From Parietichytrium sp. I65-24A (lineage: Eukaryota > Sar > Bigyra > Thraustochytrida > Thraustochytriidae), in assembly GCA_012862575.1 (NCBI GenBank), contig BLSF01000015.1:495545-559544 (forward strand): DNA of 64,000 nucleotides. The letters run 5' to 3'. Positions 1 to 10,636 of this stretch are shown here, piece after piece (position 1 is the first letter of the stretch; the number at the start of each line of letters is the position of its first letter). The notes beneath the pieces were generated by a model. The model was not told the origin of the DNA. It searched no databases and saw only the letters and a list, made by a program, of their open reading frames with translations. The position numbers and the translations under genes were made by a program.

Positions 1-317
1 CTTAAACCCGTCCCCACCGTCGCAACCAAGCCAGCTCTGATCACCCTTCTCCCAAAACTGAAATAAAGTAGAACATCCCTCTCTCACCTCTCTCCCTCTT
101 TCCTATTTGACGGACTTGGAACTTTTGAAGAAACCCTCGGAATGAAATGAGATCAAGTACTGTAAGCTCTCCTCTCCAGCGCTCCTCTTCAATGCGCTCA
201 TCAGCGCCTCCCTCGATCCTCGATCCGTTTACTCCAGTGTCAGCCTGAGTACTCTACTAGGTACTGTCCCCAAGGGATATAATCGCCGCCATAGGACTTG
301 CGCGTCGACAGTGAATC

Positions 318-360
318 TGAATCGTGAATCGTGAATCGTGAATCGTGAATCGTGAATCGT
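318..360. repeat. 7-bp tandem repeat (GTGAATC)
   Basis: Five perfect GTGAATC units run from 324 to 358, with a partial unit on each side. It belongs to a class of short GATT/AATC-containing tandem repeats that recurs upstream of other genes in this window (5401, 25661, 40522). Confidence 0.9.
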
Positions 361-1061
361 GGTGAATCAGCGGATTAGGGGTTCTAAACCTTTGTATGCA
401 AACATTTAAAATCAATATATTTTGCAAACAAGTGACGTTTGTCACACGGAGCGCTCTTACCGCTCCCGCATCTCCGAGTACCTACAGCCCGTCGATGCCC
501 CTCGCCTCCAACTCGTTCACAAACCAAACAAAGCACCGTTAGTCATTACCTTTAACGAGCCCGAGAAAGAAACCAACCAATATTGTTGTCTGGTTGATAG
601 TTCGGATGATCTTTGGCAGACATCGCTTCCTTCCGCAGTTCGCACATTCGCAGCTTGAACAGCTTGAACCATCCTTCCTCGAAATCTTTGTTCAATGACC
701 TTGCTCCTGCTCAATCATTTGAAATGAAAACAAACCAAATTCTAACCATGCAATTCCTCAAAACCAACGCGTCGTGAACAAAGAACGAATTGCATCATGC
801 ATCTACGCCTATCCTCTAGTCCATCTCCTCAATCTACACGAGTTCATCACCATCGACGATTGTGCTGTGTCGCTTTGAACTATACTCCAACCCCACTTCT
901 ACCACTCCGCTACCTCCTCGCCTATCCCGCTAGCTCTCGAGCTAGAACCACCTAGCGTACGACGGACTACTGTCAACTACCCACTTGCGCTACCACTCCC
1001 TCTCGACAGACTCAACCTACTACGGAAGCTTACGGTGCACTGTGACTTTGGTGGAAGTTTT

Positions 1062-1079
1062 GGTCAAAGATGGTCAAAG
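1062..1079 (+). promoter_or_regulatory. Direct pair of GGTCAAAG motifs upstream of HIS7
   Basis: GGTCAAAG occurs at 1062-1069 and again at 1072-1079, exactly 10 bp apart, so both copies face the same side of the helix. The same core is paired at 26599-26617 and single at 50943. A binding-site role is inferred from spacing and promoter position only. Confidence 0.3.
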
Positions 1080-1331
1080 CAAAGTTTGGGCAGATTTTGG
1101 AGTGAATTGTTTAGTGCCATGGTAGAGTTTCCTGTGAGCGCTTTTGCTTTTGCGAGTGATTGATTGTTGACGAGTATTTCGCGTTCCATTCAGTGGTAAC
1201 TTTGAAGTGGTCCCCGCGTACCCCTGGCGATCGGCACGGGTACTCGAAGACAGAAAGTGGGAGGCAGCGAGAGAATAAGGCCGGGTTTGAGGCATTGGAG
1301 GACGGACACGCGGAGAAGAAGACAGGTAAGG

Positions 1332-3161
1332 ATGGGCGAGCAGAAGGTGGTCCACGTGTTGGACTATGGCGCCGGCAACGTACGCAGCGTGGAGAATGCG
1401 ATCGTAAAGTGCGGGTACACGGTGCATGTGGTGGGCGACCCAAAGGAGATCTTGGAGGCCGAGATGCTCGTGTTCCCAGGCGTTGGCAGCTTCGGAAATG
1501 CCATTCGCAGGCTGAAGAGCATGGGATATTTTGAGCCTTTGAAAGAGTACGTGCGCCAGGATCGTAAATTCTTCGGAGTGTGCCTCGGCATGCAGACACT
1601 GTTCGAAGGGTCGGAAGAGGAGGAGGGTCTTGAAGGACTGGGGGTTATCCCTGGGGTTGTCAAGAGGTTCACCTCAGTCGAAGGATTCCATGCGCAAGAT
1701 AAGCAGCTCAGTGTCCCGCACATCGGCTGGAATGCGACCTGGCTCAAAAAGCCTTCCAGGCTCTTCTGCGAGGTGAAGGGTAAAATGAATGAGGCGAGAA
1801 CGTACTTTGTGCACAGCTACTGCGCCATCCCTTCTGAAGCCAACAAAGACTGGGTGATGTGCACAACCAAGTACGGCGTGGAGTTCATCAGCGCTGTTCA
1901 GAAGGGTAACGTGATGGCCACACAGTTCCACCCGGAAAAGTCGGGGGGTCTTGGGTTGGCTGTTCTCAAGGGCTTCCTGGACTCCAAAGTGGACCCAGAG
2001 TCACTCCCAAACGACACCGTCGTGTCATTCGAAGGCCCGCACAATCTGACTCGCAGGGTGATCGCTTGCCTCGACGTGCGAAAGAACGATTCTGGCGATC
2101 TCGTCGTCACCAAGGGAGACGGGTATGATGTGCGAGAAAAGCCCGCTGAGGAGACCAGCCAAGAAGAAGAGCAAGCCGCTGCAAAGAAGGGTCAGGTGAG
2201 GAATTTTGGCAAGCCAGCGGAACTCGCGCGCCGCTACTACGAAGAAGGGGCTGATGAAGTTACTTTTCTTAACATTACACAGTTCAGAGAGGATACCTTG
2301 GAGGCAGATACTATGCATGAAATGCTTCGCGCCGTCTCTCAGAACGTTTTTGTCCCATTGACAATTGGAGGCGGTATCCGAGATTACGGCGACAAGACCG
2401 CTCTTGAAGTCGCCGCACGATACTTTAGATCTGGTGCTGACAAGGTGTCGCTGGGAAGCTATGCTGTAGAAGCTGTGATTCGCTTGCGTGATGATCTTGG
2501 CTGGAAAGCGGACGGAAGCACCTCTATTGAAAAGATCGCCAAGGTGTACGGCAATCAAGCTGTCGTCATTTCGATCGACCCTCGGCGTATCTACCTGAAA
2601 GATGAACAGGAGGAGAAGGAGGCTCAAGCTGCCGGATACACCGTTTTTGACGTCATTGACGAGCGTCCTCTGAAGGACAAGTTAGCCTATGAAAAGTGGC
2701 TCGCTTCGTCATCTGACCAACCCGCCGAATCAAGCGAAGCTGGCGAGGACCCCAAGTACACCGCTGAGGAGATGGACCACGTAGAGAAAAAGGCCGCAAG
2801 GTGTTGGTTTCAGTGCACTGTCGCGGGTGGGAGAAAGCGCAGACCCCTGGACGCTGTGCAACTCGCAAAAGGCGTGGAAGCTCTCGGAGCTGGGGAGATC
2901 CTATTAAACAGCATTGACAAAGATGGAAAGAACTCTGGCTTTGACATAAATCTTGTCAACGCAGTCCGCAATGCGGTCACCATCCCAGTTATTGCTTCAA
3001 GCGGAGCTGGTGCGCCTGAACATTTTACACAAGTCTTTGAGCAAACTAAAGCCGAGGCTGCTCTTGCGGCGGGTATCTTTCACCGTCACCAAGTCGAGAT
3101 CAGTGCCGTAAAGCGCACTATCTTTGATTGCGGCTTGCCAGTTCGCCTTGAAAACGAGTAG
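1332..3161 (+). CDS. HIS7: Imidazole glycerol phosphate synthase, fused HisH-HisF
   Basis: The product (609 aa) makes imidazole glycerol phosphate and AICAR in histidine biosynthesis, using ammonia released from glutamine. The N-terminal glutaminase half shows LDYGAGNVRS, the nucleophile Cys84 in GVCLGMQ, and His200/Glu202 in QFHPEKS. The C-terminal HisF barrel starts near residue 241 (RRVIACLDVR, catalytic Asp248). It continues with PLTIGGGI, VVISIDPRR (second catalytic Asp), LNSIDKDG and PVIASSGAG. This one-chain fusion is typical of fungi, plants and stramenopiles. Two acidic or low-complexity insertions (near residues 270-285 and 415-480) make it longer than yeast HIS7, as I remember that sequence. 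I chose the ATG at 1332; the frame stays open upstream only to a GTG. One exon. Confidence 0.95.
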   Translation: MGEQKVVHVLDYGAGNVRSVENAIVKCGYTVHVVGDPKEILEAEMLVFPGVGSFGNAIRRLKSMGYFEPLKEYVRQDRKFFGVCLGMQTLFEGSEEEEGLEGLGVIPGVVKRFTSVEGFHAQDKQLSVPHIGWNATWLKKPSRLFCEVKGKMNEARTYFVHSYCAIPSEANKDWVMCTTKYGVEFISAVQKGNVMATQFHPEKSGGLGLAVLKGFLDSKVDPESLPNDTVVSFEGPHNLTRRVIACLDVRKNDSGDLVVTKGDGYDVREKPAEETSQEEEQAAAKKGQVRNFGKPAELARRYYEEGADEVTFLNITQFREDTLEADTMHEMLRAVSQNVFVPLTIGGGIRDYGDKTALEVAARYFRSGADKVSLGSYAVEAVIRLRDDLGWKADGSTSIEKIAKVYGNQAVVISIDPRRIYLKDEQEEKEAQAAGYTVFDVIDERPLKDKLAYEKWLASSSDQPAESSEAGEDPKYTAEEMDHVEKKAARCWFQCTVAGGRKRRPLDAVQLAKGVEALGAGEILLNSIDKDGKNSGFDINLVNAVRNAVTIPVIASSGAGAPEHFTQVFEQTKAEAALAAGIFHRHQVEISAVKRTIFDCGLPVRLENE

Positions 3162-5782
3162 ATGTCGTCATCAACTTTGTCTGGGTATTGATCAGGTCGT
3201 TCTTAATCACATTGTTTTCTTCTCCATTGCCTTCCTTTCTCCTCCTCTTTTCTCTTTAATAAGCTTAGATCGAGTTTGATATGAATTCACGAATTCACGA
3301 GCCCAGTACAAAAATCGAGATTTTCCAAGAAACCTTTTCTGTTTGTGAATGAGCACTTTTCACTTGTTTAAAACTTGCGTTGTGGCGCAAATCCAGAAAG
3401 GCCCGGAGAGCTCAGAATCAAAGAATCTGCAAGCCGACGAAAATGCTCCATCGGCTTGGAAATGTATCTATCACGGCCTGCCTGCTACTGCCACCCGCGC
3501 CTAGCAAAGCTACATTGCTCATCCAAACTGCTCGGAGACAAAATCTGCTCGCAGGTCTTCGTATTGCATGCACTCACATCCGCCTCCAGCGATTGCTGTC
3601 CCAAACCTCCGTTCAAGAGCACAACTGCGCAACAACTTTATGAGAACCAGCAACACACTCACACAATAGAAGGCCCACCTGCTTCTGCAATCAAGTGAAG
3701 CACAGCGCCGATTGCTTGTTTCTCTGTGCCGCATTGGGTGAGATCCTGTGACTCGAAGCACCAGGCCGTCCCAGGCCTGCGCAGACGGAGCTGTAATTTA
3801 CGGTTAACTCTGAATCTCCAACCACCCAAATTCCCGGAGCAGCTGTCGAATAAAATGGAGTAGACAGACAAGGTCAGAGTCAGCAAATCTCTCTCGAGAT
3901 CTTGCCCATCACTCGGGTGCTTTCAGCTCTTTCAGCTTTGGTCACTACCACTGCAAGGATTGCAACAGCGGAATCTTCACTGTCAAAATTGTCAGAGCAG
4001 AACACAATCTTAAGTCACACACCGCTGAGAATTAGCCCAGAATTGGCTCTTGAGAGCATGAAACTTATGGGAATCATGACAACTTATGAGAATTATGAGA
4101 ATGATGGCACCATCACAATCGAGCTGGTCGATATGTTCACGCAAGCCGTGAATCTTTCGTTACTGGCATAGTAACAGTACGTTATAATTTACGATTATGC
4201 ACTTTCACTTTCACTTGCACGTTCACATTTGCATTCACTGACACTTGGCAAGGCTTCGAGACACTGTGGCACATGCATTCACAGTGGGCAAGTTACTGGC
4301 TGTGTGACTATTGACTGCGAGAACTGGAATGAACTCACATGAGCTTCCTTCTTCTGCGGCCGAGTGACACAACGTGTGGGCTCGCCCGAGATGTAATCCT
4401 CGTACCTGATTCTTCATTCGTCTATCGCATTGCGCATACATCGACTTTTTATTCTGCTGTATACTGCTTTTAGGATTCTGGAATTTAGGCTTCAGTTCAG
4501 GTTTTACAGTTTTGAAAAAATGCCAATTGCTCTTGAACGTTTTCTGGATTGTGTGAAAGTACTAGAGTTCCAATGTGAGACGGAAATGCCAACACGACAA
4601 CATTTCGTTGAATGCGCGAGGATCTATTCTCTTAACACACAGTCCGCTTTTTTGATTAACTCATTCTACAACTCCAATAATACGCCTACATTTAATCAAT
4701 ACACGACAAGGAGACATTTTGATGGCGAATACAAAGTGTTTCATCCAATGTTCGTGCGAGCACCCGGGACTACCAGAAATGTTAATACCACTTAAAACCT
4801 CTTCATTATTATGACCTTAATGCATTTATAACCACTCGAGTAGCCCTTGTGGTAACCCACACCTACACGTATACATTTCTACGCCTCGCCACTTGCGCCT
4901 GAGCCGCCGCTAAACTAGCCGCAAAACCAATGGCGGACGGGCTCATTCAGGCACAGAAACGTCCGCGTTCACCGTTAAACCTTAACACCAGCCTACCAGA
5001 CACTACCCGAGCGCAGTGGGTGTGTCCGCTTTCTACCCCTCCGCATAAGAATACTACTAATCGAAATTACCAAAAAGGAAGTAGTAGAAATCACTGGTAA
5101 AAGAGAGAGAGCAAGTGCTAGTAAGCGACGATAGTGTAAAGAGCAAGTGATATGTGATACATGTAGAAAGAGTGTGACGAAAAAGACCGGCAAAAGCCAT
5201 TCAATCAATACAATCAATCGACTCAATCGACAACAAAAAGTCAACGACAACGACAACGACAACGGCGAAAGCAACAGCAGGAACATTGACAACAGGCCGA
5301 AGACAAGGCGCGCGCTTTTGTCTGCCATCGGGTGAGGGCAAGGTTGGGGGCTGGCGTCACGGACTTTTTCTGAACTCTGCGTCTTCCAACTTCCGACTTT
5401 CGTCTTGCATATTGGCGTCTTGCATATTGGCGTCTTGCATATTGGCGTCTTGCATATTGGCGTCTTGCAAATTGGCATACTGCATATTGCATATTGCATA
5501 TTGCATCTCACGTCGCGGGAGAGAGGAGAAGAGGGAAAGAGGGACGGAAGGACTGTGCTTCGAGGGCCCTGGCAGGACTGCTGGACTTGCTGGAAGCGCG
5601 AGCCGATTACTGCTTCCGGGCTGGCTGGGCTGTTCTTGAGGACTCACGCGAAGCTGCGTCGGCAAGCTCGCGAATCCGTAACGAATCGCGGGTTGGCTCC
5701 AGGTCCTGGGAATTCAGGATTCAGAAGTTTGGGGCTTGTGTTGCTGCTGTATTTATAGAGAGCCAGGTTGGCGCGTGACTCA
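3162..5782. other. 2.6-kb spacer, no gene recognised
   Basis: No coding gene is supported. Small open frames at about 3443-3643 (66 aa from an ATG) and 4520-4795 (91 aa from an ATG) have no recognisable motif. The section around 3160-4800 is AT-richer and holds degenerate short repeats such as CACTTT at 4198-4215. From 5203 there is CAATCAATACAATCAATCG, followed by 15-bp and 7-bp tandem repeats (5401-5506). TATTTATAG lies at 5750-5758, too close to the next ATG to be an ordinary TATA box. Confidence 0.5.
5401..5506. repeat. 15-bp tandem repeat running into a 7-bp repeat
   Basis: The unit CGTCTTGCATATTGG is repeated four times perfectly (5401-5460) and a fifth time with one change (5461-5475). 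It then collapses into three GCATATT units (5482-5502). The sub-motif GCATATT occurs inside the 15-bp unit, so the two arrays probably share an origin by slippage. The array lies about 280-380 bp upstream of the Mpo1-like gene. Confidence 0.95.
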
Positions 5783-6613
5783 ATGGATATCGCTTTGAGG
5801 AGCGTGCAAGTTGAAGAGAGCAAGGCGGACATGGAGAGAAAATGCCCAAGTCTCTCACCACGGAGGTGCAAGTCCGAGAACTATGCGCAGACAGTGAGCC
5901 CGAATCCGCTCGAGTGGCGGCGACGGACAGTGAGCGAAGAGTTAAGAGGAGAGGGTCAGAGCTTTTTGCAGTCCAAGGATGCTTTCTCGACGGGGGTCGG
6001 TGTGTTTATCGGTCTTTTTCTATTCGCATCCAACCACCGAGAGTTCGTCGTTGGAATCTCTTTATTTATACTTCTGCTTCTCTCGCTATCGACGCCAGAG
6101 GTCTTCGACATGGAGATGCAGTACTCTAGCTACCTCGCTCACCATAGGAACTCCTTTAATCACTTTTTGCACATGGTGACGATTTGGCCGCAATTCTTGA
6201 CAGCAACCATGCTCATCGCGCAATACTCCAGTTGGGGGCCACTGGTGACCGGGTGCTTCGTCTTGTATGTGCTCGTGGCAGATCGATCACTCATTGGCTG
6301 GGCCACTTGCCTCGCGCTTTGTGGCACATACGGGATCGCCACGAGCCTTCTCCCACTGTCAGACCGCACTGCCAAATTTGCGCTCATTGTGAACGTCATC
6401 TGCTGGGCATTGAAACTCGCGGGCCAAACGTTCTTGGAAAAAGACATTCGACGAATTACTTATCCAACGGTCCTGAGGGAAAACATCGTCCAGCAAGTCC
6501 TTATGTCTCCTCTGCTTGTGACGATCGAGGTCGCCATCGCATGCGGGTTTTTAAAGGATTTTGCGAGACGTGCCCGGCTAAATGTGTCCAATATACTGAA
6601 CGAGAAAATATAA
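5783..6613 (+). CDS. Mpo1-like (DUF962) membrane protein, probable 2-hydroxy fatty acid dioxygenase family
   Basis: 276 aa. Yeast Mpo1 is an ER iron-dependent dioxygenase that shortens 2-hydroxy fatty acids by one carbon during phytosphingosine breakdown. After a charged N-terminus of about 65 residues there are several hydrophobic segments. The family signature Y-x(3)-H-x(4)-N-x(3)-H-x(4)-P appears as YLAHHRNSFNHFLHMVTIWP. The second signature, W-x(5)-GH-x(3)-E followed by a proline and a late glutamate, is present as WALKLAGQTFLE...YP...SPLLVTIE. The histidine expected after the glycine is Gln215 here. Membership is fairly clear from motif order; activity is uncertain because of that change. 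The start is the first ATG in frame; a TTG 15 bases earlier is unlikely. Its stop is 62 bp from the stop of the convergent kinesin gene. Confidence 0.72.
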   Translation: MDIALRSVQVEESKADMERKCPSLSPRRCKSENYAQTVSPNPLEWRRRTVSEELRGEGQSFLQSKDAFSTGVGVFIGLFLFASNHREFVVGISLFILLLLSLSTPEVFDMEMQYSSYLAHHRNSFNHFLHMVTIWPQFLTATMLIAQYSSWGPLVTGCFVLYVLVADRSLIGWATCLALCGTYGIATSLLPLSDRTAKFALIVNVICWALKLAGQTFLEKDIRRITYPTVLRENIVQQVLMSPLLVTIEVAIACGFLKDFARRARLNVSNILNEKI

Positions 6614-6675
6614 GAAACGCTGTGTCTCTGAAGTTCAGTCGAGAGTCCGGCGAGAGGATGGAAAGCTTCTTTTGC

Positions 6676-9600
6676 CTAAGCTGCCACCTTTGTCGAATTC
6701 GTATTCAGTGCTCGCCTGTACGAAGTTTTGTAAATATCCAGACGACGAAACACGTCAAGTTCATCTTTTGCACGCGCAAGCTCCTCGCGAAGGTGATCCA
6801 TTTCCGTTAAGCTGGAGACCATGGCGCCGTGCTCGTTCTCTGTATAACGCGCAGATTTGACAAGTATTTCTTTGCGGGCGCGATGTGTCGGCTTTGTTGA
6901 AACCATCTCGCTCAGCTCTTCCAGGGACGAGTCGCGTCTGATTTTCCTGCGCCCCTCGTAACGTTGTTCTATTCTAGAGTCCCTCGAGACCCGATTTGAT
7001 TTGGTAGCTCTTCCTTGGGCGAGTCTTTGACGATACATTTCGATTTCCTCCTCAATCGAAATCCGCCCGCCCTTATGGCTGGTGTCGCCCTGAATACTCT
7101 TCTGCTCAAGTAAACGTTGAAAGTGTTCCTCTCGTTTTTTGTTCATCCCTTGATACTGGAGAAAGGTCTCCGTAGCTTGACATGCGTCAGCGCGGGCCCG
7201 ATACAACTCGGCTTTTAGACCGTCCTCTTTCTGTTTCGCGGATTGCAGTTGAGCCTCTAACCTTTCGGCGCGCTCGCGCTCCCGAACAAGGGCGTCACGA
7301 AACCGATCCAAGTCCTCTTCAGCCCTCACACCCATGTCGTTTACTTTGAGCTTGAAGACGCTCAACTCGTCTCTGCTCCTCCGCAGCTCGTCCTCCGCGC
7401 CATGTAGCTCTTCTCGGGACCGAGCGAATTCGCTTTGAGTTAATTGCAAGCGTCTAGCCGTCGACGAGGCACGTTTTCGCTCCTCAACTAGCTCAACTTT
7501 CACTTCTTCAAGCTCCTTCTCAAGCTGGTCAATGCACACGTGCGCCCTCTCAAGCTTTCCGGGAAAAACTTTCAGCGAAAGATTCTCTGTCTCAAGATCG
7601 CACAACTTCTCGCTTGCAGAACTCAGCTCCCGAAGGAGTCCATCCTCTCGTCTTGAAGGCAAGGAGTCCTTAGTAGTCCCAGCTTCTGCAACGGCGTCCA
7701 GAGCCCTCCGTACCTTACTCTCTGCTTTTTCACAGCGCTGTGTGAGAATGTCCATACTCTTCATGCACGGCTGCAAGATTCCGCTCTCGAATTTTTGCAG
7801 GCTCTTGAACATTGATACTAAACACTCGACGAGAGCAGCGCTCGAAAGGCTATTTTTCTCGCGAACATTTGCTTCCTGGGAACTCTCCAGCTCGCTTATT
7901 TTCTTTTTCAGATTAGCAATTGTGTTGTGACAAGCTTGCACTTCCTCTTTGCTGTCGCGGGCTGGGGTTTTCATCACTTCCTCATATCGCCGCACCTTAG
8001 ATGCCAGGTCTGCCAAACTCTCTTCTTGAACCTTCAGGTCGCTTGTATATCTATTTTGCTGCGCTTCTAACCTCTCGAGAAGTGTCTGTAGTTCGCCCTC
8101 GTGTTTCTGAACATTCTCCAGGTTAGCTTGCTGCAGAAGGTCTCTCTCCCGCGACAGTGCAGTCATACCAGCCTTCAATTTTTCAAGATCCTTTGCATGC
8201 AATTCAGCACTCTCATTTAATTTGCTCTCAGCGATTTCACATCTTGCGACAAGCTCTGCGACTTGCAAAGAATCTGCACAACTAGCGGTGGACGCCTTCC
8301 TCTCGCGCTCGAGGACCTTTTCCAAATGCTCGAGCTGCTCCGATTTCACAACAAGCGCACTTGTCAATTCGTGTACCTTTGAGGTGGAAGCCTGCAGTTG
8401 GCTCATTAGCTCTGCCGTGCTTCGGTCGACTCTCTCATTTTTTAGCGTGGTCTCCTCCTCCAGAACTTCATACTTTCCTTTGAAGAACTCCGCCTTTTCC
8501 TCCGACCGCTGCAGCTTGAGACAAAGACCCTCGAGGCGTGCCTCAAGCTCTTTGATGGATTGTTGCTTCACTTCCAAGCTTTCCTGAGCATCCCGAAGCT
8601 CGACGCACTTGGAGAGATACTCTTGTTGGTCAATACTTCCGACACGCTCCCGAAGATGGTCCTGATGAAAGCTGTGCAACCGTTCTCGCAAGTCCGCATT
8701 TTCTTGCTGAAGTCCATCAATTTTGCCCTTCAAATGAAGTCTCCAAAGCTCGTCCGCCTCCTGTTGTTCCTCCGCTTTCCGATGCTCCGCCATGGAAGCC
8801 ACGATCCCCATCGCTAACGTGCTCAGCCGGCGCTGTCTCCTTTTGTGCTTGCGAGCTTTTAAGAACGCGTCTCTCGCGCGTAGAGAAATCTCTGGAATGA
8901 CGTCATTTGCCTCGGCGTTCTCCAGGCTTAGGTCGGCCTCTTCCATCTTGGCCTGCTCAATGATGCCCTCCACCTCCGCAATAACTTCAACAATGCTCTT
9001 GTCGCCAGCTGCCATTTTCCGAACTTGCTCTTGGATTAACTCGTAAGAGGCGTGGTCCGCGGCAGCTCTTGAGGTGAGCAACATGAGTTTTCTCATGGCC
9101 TTGAGCTCCTCATCTTTCTCGGCATGCTTGCTGTGCTCTCTCTCCACTTGCTTTTCCAGTTCCTCTCGCTTCATCTCCTCCTCCTTCAGCTGCTGACGGA
9201 TTGTGCTCAGTTCAGGCATGTTTACAACGGACTCACCCATAACCAGTTTAAGCTTCAGTTCCGCTATCTCCTGGCGGTACTGGTCTAAAAGACCTGATTT
9301 ATCTTTCAAATGGTTCTTCTTCGCCTTGTTCACTATTGTTTTCGCTCGGGAGGCAAATAGCAGAGTACTTTTGCTCTCTTCCAAATTTCGCTCCGCTGGC
9401 GATAGCGTACAGATAATAGCAGTCTTTGCATTACCTCCGAGAGAGTTCTTCAACAGACGTGTAAGTTTAGAGTCCCGGAACGGAATGTGTCCTTGAGCCC
9501 CATCAGCAAGTTTGTTTATCACTGTCCCGAGAACCAGCAAAGACTTGTTGATGGACGCCCCCTCCTTCAGTCTGTCCCCGGTCGCTTCCGTCTTTGAGAC

Positions 9601-10636
9601 CCTCTCGGAGCCTGCGAGGTCTACCAGATTAAGCGTCGCAGTCTGCACTATCGGCCCTCGGCTGTGCGTGCTTCCAGACCGGCTTAATTGACTTCGTGTG
9701 GACTGCTTATCGTCGTCCTCAACTTTGTTCTCCTCGAAATGCTCTGTTGCATCCTCTGCTTCATTATCTACCCTGCTTTCAACTATGAGACGGAACACAG
9801 TATGACTCCGAGAGCTGGTGTAGTTCATCAAGGTCGCACCATAGTGCCTTCTCTCCTCACCACTTTTCAACAGCTCAAACACATGATCGGGCGACAGCAC
9901 GACGACTTCTTTCAGGTCCTGTACAACACATCCTCCTTTTCCCTCGTCAACAATTCGGAGTGATCTCGGCGCATTTTCTTCGCCACTTGCGAGTAGATCC
10001 TTGACTTCTTCATTATAAATTTCCAAGTACGAGACCCGAATCTAAACACAAAAACAAAACATGGAGGTTAGACCAATACGGATTCAAAACTTGCTGGCAA
10101 AGATAAGGGTGGGAAGAAACGAGAGCCACTCACCAAAAAGTCCATTTCTTCGGGACTCTCGTGGACATGTGCAAAGATGTCATGCACAGCGTCTAGCAAG
10201 TAAGAAGGTAGGTGTGACGTCAGCCATCTCTGCATCTCTCGGATACGAACATCGACACAGCGACAAACAACTTACGAACGATCATCCCCATCTCATCTGC
10301 GTCGCCAAGAAGAGTGTGTGTTTTGCCGCTGCTTGTTTGGCCGTACGCAAACACCGTCCCATGAAACCCGTCAAGTACCGCAGCAATGATTGGTTGGCCA
10401 ACTTTCTCATAAACAGCATCGTTCCCATGCTCAGGCCCAAAAGCTACGTCAAAGGCATAGTTTGCTTTCGCGCCTTTCTTCTTCTGAGCATCTGCATTTA
10501 TGTGGACGCACCCATCACCATCGCTACGAACCACTTCGCGCTCCTTCCCGAGCTCCTCTTTAGCGTTCAGTGGCCTCACCCTGCACCCAACGAGAATCTT
10601 GCATTCTGACTCGCGGCCATCTTTCTTCCCCATCAT
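6676..10636 (-). CDS. Kinesin-7-like (CENP-E type) motor, three exons
   Basis: An N-terminal microtubule motor with a very long coiled-coil tail (1261 aa). Exons on the minus strand are 10636-10276, 10192-10134 and 10041-6676. The introns are 83 and 92 bp, with GTAAG...CTAG and GTGAGT...TTTAG ends. Splicing restores the motor core: P-loop GQTSSGKT (residues 99-106), then MIVHAVHDIF and RVSYLEIYNEEVKDLL. Further on are switch I (NYTSSRSH) and switch II (DLAGSE). After the motor, KNHLKDKSGLLDQYRQEI resembles the kinesin-7 neck. Residues from about 370 to 1150 are almost entirely heptad-like, rich in Glu, Lys, Leu and Arg. No cargo domain is recognised at the C-terminus. Subfamily assignment is tentative; kinesin itself is certain. 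It lies downstream of, and co-directional with, the dynein gene. Confidence 0.93.

Larger units (their letters stand above)
1..1331. other. Upstream spacer of HIS7, no gene recognised
   Basis: This stretch holds no convincing gene. The open frames in it are short, overlap on both strands and have no recognisable motif. It contains a 7-bp tandem repeat (318-360) and a pair of GGTCAAAG motifs (1062-1079) about 255 bp before the HIS7 start. CAGGTAAG, a good splice-donor match, lies at 1323-1330 just before the HIS7 ATG. The 3' end of a gene outside the window cannot be excluded at the left edge. Confidence 0.5.

Noticed and set aside
1160-1599. Alternative frames overlapping the HIS7 start
   Set aside because: Shadows of the HisH coding region in other frames.
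3375-3698. Two overlapping small frames (3375-3698 and 3380-3643)
   Set aside because: Different frames of the same stretch, non-ATG starts, no recognisable motif. Not supported as genes.
4430-4795. 121-aa frame with a hydrophobic N-terminus
   Set aside because: Starts at TTG; from the first ATG (4520) only 91 aa remain. AT-rich and featureless.
5286-5758. Frames with repeats such as SCILASCILA or IGVLHIGVL
   Set aside because: They translate the 15-bp tandem repeat in several frames; no evidence of coding.
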